This document shows positions 35,905-37,985 of a stretch of DNA of 37,985 nt, piece by piece. Position 1 is the stretch's first letter. Every line of letters starts with the position of its first letter. The notes under the pieces are model-generated. The model was not told the DNA's origin and made no database searches. It saw only the letters and a program-made list of their open reading frames with translations. Position numbers and translations under genes: made by a program. Origin of the DNA: an uncultured Chromatiaceae bacterium (lineage in GTDB: Bacteria > Pseudomonadota > Gammaproteobacteria > Tenderiales > Tenderiaceae); the NCBI GenBank assembly GCA_945787735.1, contig CALZIQ010000020.1:1-37985 (forward strand), read 5' to 3'.

Positions 35905-35934
35905 GGCCATGCACTTGATGATAAGTAAATGGCC
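35905..35934 (+). promoter_or_regulatory. Hairpin between rpsO and pnp
   Basis: GGCCAT (35905-35910) pairs with ATGGCC (35929-35934); an inner ACTT/AAGT adds four pairs. A T-rich stretch follows at about 35940-35950. It may be the rpsO terminator or a pnp leader processing site as in E. coli. Confidence 0.5.
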
Positions 35935-36000
35935 CAGCGTTTTCTTTTCAAGACGATAACAACCTCGTTAAACACTACCCAAAAATCTTAAGGATTATTG

Positions 36001-37985
36001 ATGACATCCATAAAGAAGGTATTTCAATACGGTGATCACACCGTTACCTTGGAAACCGGTGAGATCGCCCGTCAGGCCTCTGGTGCCGTTATGTGTAGCA
36101 TGGGCGATACGGCCGTACTGGTTACATGTGTCGCACAAAAAGAAGCGGATGCAGGTCGTGACTTTTTCCCGCTGACAGTCAACTACCAGGAGCGTACCTA
36201 CTCAGCCGGCAAAATTCCGGGTGGTTTTTTCAAGCGCGAAGGGCGCCCTTCTGAGAAAGAGACGCTGACATGTCGTCTGATCGATCGTCCAATCCGTCCT
36301 CTGTTCCCAAAGGGTTTTGTTAACGAAGTTCAAATTATCGCCACTGTCGTTTCGCTCGATACCGATATCGATCCAGATATTCCAGCCATGATTGGTGCCT
36401 CTGCGGCAGTGATGCTATCTGGCGTGCCCTTCCAAGGGCCAATCGGTGCTGCACGCGTTGGATATAAAGATGGTCAGTTTCTGTTGAACCCCGGTATCTC
36501 CCAACTGGGTGAGTCACAGCTTGATCTGGTCGTCGCAGGTACTGAAGACGCTGTATTGATGGTTGAGTCTGAAGCGAAAGAACTATCAGAGCAGGTGATG
36601 CTTGATTCGGTTATGTTCGGTCATGAGCATTTGCAGACCGTTATCAATGCCATCCGCGAATTCGCTGCTGAAGCAGAGGTTGAAGCGTGGGACTGGCAGC
36701 CAGTGGCCAAGGACGAAGCCCTTGCGGCAGCCGTTAGTGACAATGCCCAGGCTCAGATTGATGCTGCTTATCAGATTAAAGAAAAGCAAAGCCGTTATAG
36801 CCAACTGTCTGAAATTCGTGGTCAGGCGGTTGAAGCCCTGTGTTCCGGTGATGAGCCTAAATGGAGCGATGCTGATGTCAGTGCTGCCGTTGGTAGCCTG
36901 GAAAAGCGCATTGTGCGTAATCGCATTATAGAAGGACAGCCACGAATCGATGGTCGTGACAACAGTACTGTCCGTCCGATCAACATTCGTGTTGGCGTTC
37001 TGCCACGTACTCATGGCTCAGCCCTGTTTACTCGTGGTGAGACTCAGGCCCTGGTTGTGACCACTCTGGGTACTGGCAAAGATGCACAGTTGATTGATGC
37101 TGTCGAAGGTAGTCGTAAAGATCCATTCATGCTGCACTATAACTTCCCTCCATACTGTGTTGGTGAGACCGGTTTTGTCGGTAGTCCCAAGCGTCGTGAA
37201 ATTGGTCATGGTCGTTTGGCCAAACGTGGTGTTCAGGCTGTTATGCCAGACATGGAAGAATACCCATATGTGGTACGTGTTGTGTCTGAGATCACCGAAT
37301 CGAATGGTTCAAGCTCCATGGCCTCTGTTTGTGGTAGCAGCCTGGCGATGATGGATGCTGGTATCCCATTGAAGGCACCAGTTGCTGGTATCGCTATGGG
37401 CCTGATCAAAGAAGGTGATCGTTTTGCCGTGTTGTCTGACATTCTAGGTGATGAAGATCACCTCGGCGACATGGATTTCAAGGTTGCCGGTACCTCTGAA
37501 GGTGTTACTGCTTTGCAGATGGATATCAAGATCACTGGCATTACCCGTGAGATCATGGAAGCCGCACTGACACAAGCCAAGGGTGGTCGAATCCACATCC
37601 TGGGTGAGATGGCCAAGGCGATTTCTACACCTCGTGAAGAGTTGTCTGAATTTGCTCCGCGCATCATCACCTTCAAGATTAATCCCGACAAGATTCGCGA
37701 TGTCATCGGTAAGGGGGGGGCAACCATCCGAGCCCTGACTGAAGAGACTGGCACCACCATCGACTTGGATGACGATGGCACCGTTAAAGTAGCTTCAGTT
37801 GATAAAGCTGATGGTGAAGAAGCCAAGCGTCGTATTAACGAGCTGGTCGCTGATGTTGAAGTTGGCAAGATCTACGACGGTAAAGTTGCCAAGCTGATGG
37901 ACTTCGGTGCCTTTGTCACCATTCTGCCAGGCAAAGATGGTCTGGTGCATATCTCACAAATCTCAAATGAGCGTGTTGAGAATGT
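36001..37985 (+). CDS. pnp: Polynucleotide phosphorylase (3' end cut by window edge)
   Basis: 661 codons are in the window (E. coli PNPase is 711). Starting [20 protein letters not shown], it has the first RNase PH-like core ([35 protein letters not shown]), a helical linker and the second, catalytic core ([27 protein letters not shown]). A KH domain follows with the GKGG loop (570-573), and an S1 domain starts at about residue 623 ([18 protein letters not shown]). The enzyme degrades RNA 3' to 5' with phosphate. It follows rpsO, as in E. coli. The KH loop is encoded by a run of eight G bases. Confidence 0.99.
   Translation, partial: MTSIKKVFQYGDHTVTLETGEIARQASGAVMCSMGDTAVLVTCVAQKEADAGRDFFPLTVNYQERTYSAGKIPGGFFKREGRPSEKETLTCRLIDRPIRPLFPKGFVNEVQIIATVVSLDTDIDPDIPAMIGASAAVMLSGVPFQGPIGAARVGYKDGQFLLNPGISQLGESQLDLVVAGTEDAVLMVESEAKELSEQVMLDSVMFGHEHLQTVINAIREFAAEAEVEAWDWQPVAKDEALAAAVSDNAQAQIDAAYQIKEKQSRYSQLSEIRGQAVEALCSGDEPKWSDADVSAAVGSLEKRIVRNRIIEGQPRIDGRDNSTVRPINIRVGVLPRTHGSALFTRGETQALVVTTLGTGKDAQLIDAVEGSRKDPFMLHYNFPPYCVGETGFVGSPKRREIGHGRLAKRGVQAVMPDMEEYPYVVRVVSEITESNGSSSMASVCGSSLAMMDAGIPLKAPVAGIAMGLIKEGDRFAVLSDILGDEDHLGDMDFKVAGTSEGVTALQMDIKITGITREIMEAALTQAKGGRIHILGEMAKAISTPREELSEFAPRIITFKINPDKIRDVIGKGGATIRALTEETGTTIDLDDDGTVKVASVDKADGEEAKRRINELVADVEVGKIYDGKVAKLMDFGAFVTILPGKDGLVHISQISNERVEN

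Overview
The window is a piece of a gammaproteobacterial chromosome. The evidence is the gene order: nadB divergent from rpoE-rseA-rseB-rseC-degP, then lepA-lepB-DUF4845-rnc-era-recO-pdxJ-acpS, then initiator tRNA-rimP-nusA-infB-rbfA-truB-rpsO-pnp. Base composition looks even and moderate throughout. I see no insertion sequence, prophage, integrase or CRISPR array. The genus cannot be fixed from this sequence alone. Both edges cut a gene: a TlpA-like thioredoxin on the left (minus strand) and pnp on the right.

Region 1 (1-15757) is the unusual part. It holds two divergent operons separated by a 234-base intergenic region (4424-4657). The minus-strand operon encodes a large HzsA-like beta-propeller lipoprotein with two CXXCH haem motifs, an SH3b/beta-barrel protein, a second small beta-barrel and a TlpA-type thiol-disulfide oxidoreductase. 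The plus-strand operon encodes a one-haem protein resembling the DUF1592/1588/1585 cytochromes, a lipoprotein with two duplicated CXXCH modules fused to a LamG domain, a Tat-exported DUF1501-like protein, a small periplasmic coiled-coil protein and three TPR proteins, two of them lipoproteins. Every product carries an export signal, and five CXXCH motifs are present in all. I read this as an envelope-located haem and scaffold system of unknown function, and it is the best candidate here for an undescribed system.

Region 2 (15758-18228) holds mscL, with a C-terminal zinc ribbon and its own terminator, and nadB converging on it.

Region 3 (18229-22631) is the envelope-stress module: the ECF sigma factor RpoE, its anti-sigma factor RseA, the RseB and RseC modulators and the periplasmic protease DegP/MucD, closed by a strong terminator. 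A sigma-E-like promoter lies before rpoE.

Region 4 (22632-29249) is the lepA-to-acpS housekeeping run: translation GTPase, signal peptidase, RNase III, Era, RecO, PdxJ and AcpS. The genes are tightly packed and several overlap by 1 to 4 bases.

Region 5 (29250-37985) is the translation and RNA-decay operon from the initiator tRNA to polynucleotide phosphorylase. Clear promoters precede the tRNA and rpsO. Two terminator-like hairpins separate the tRNA from rimP. No stretch longer than 300 bases lacks a gene.
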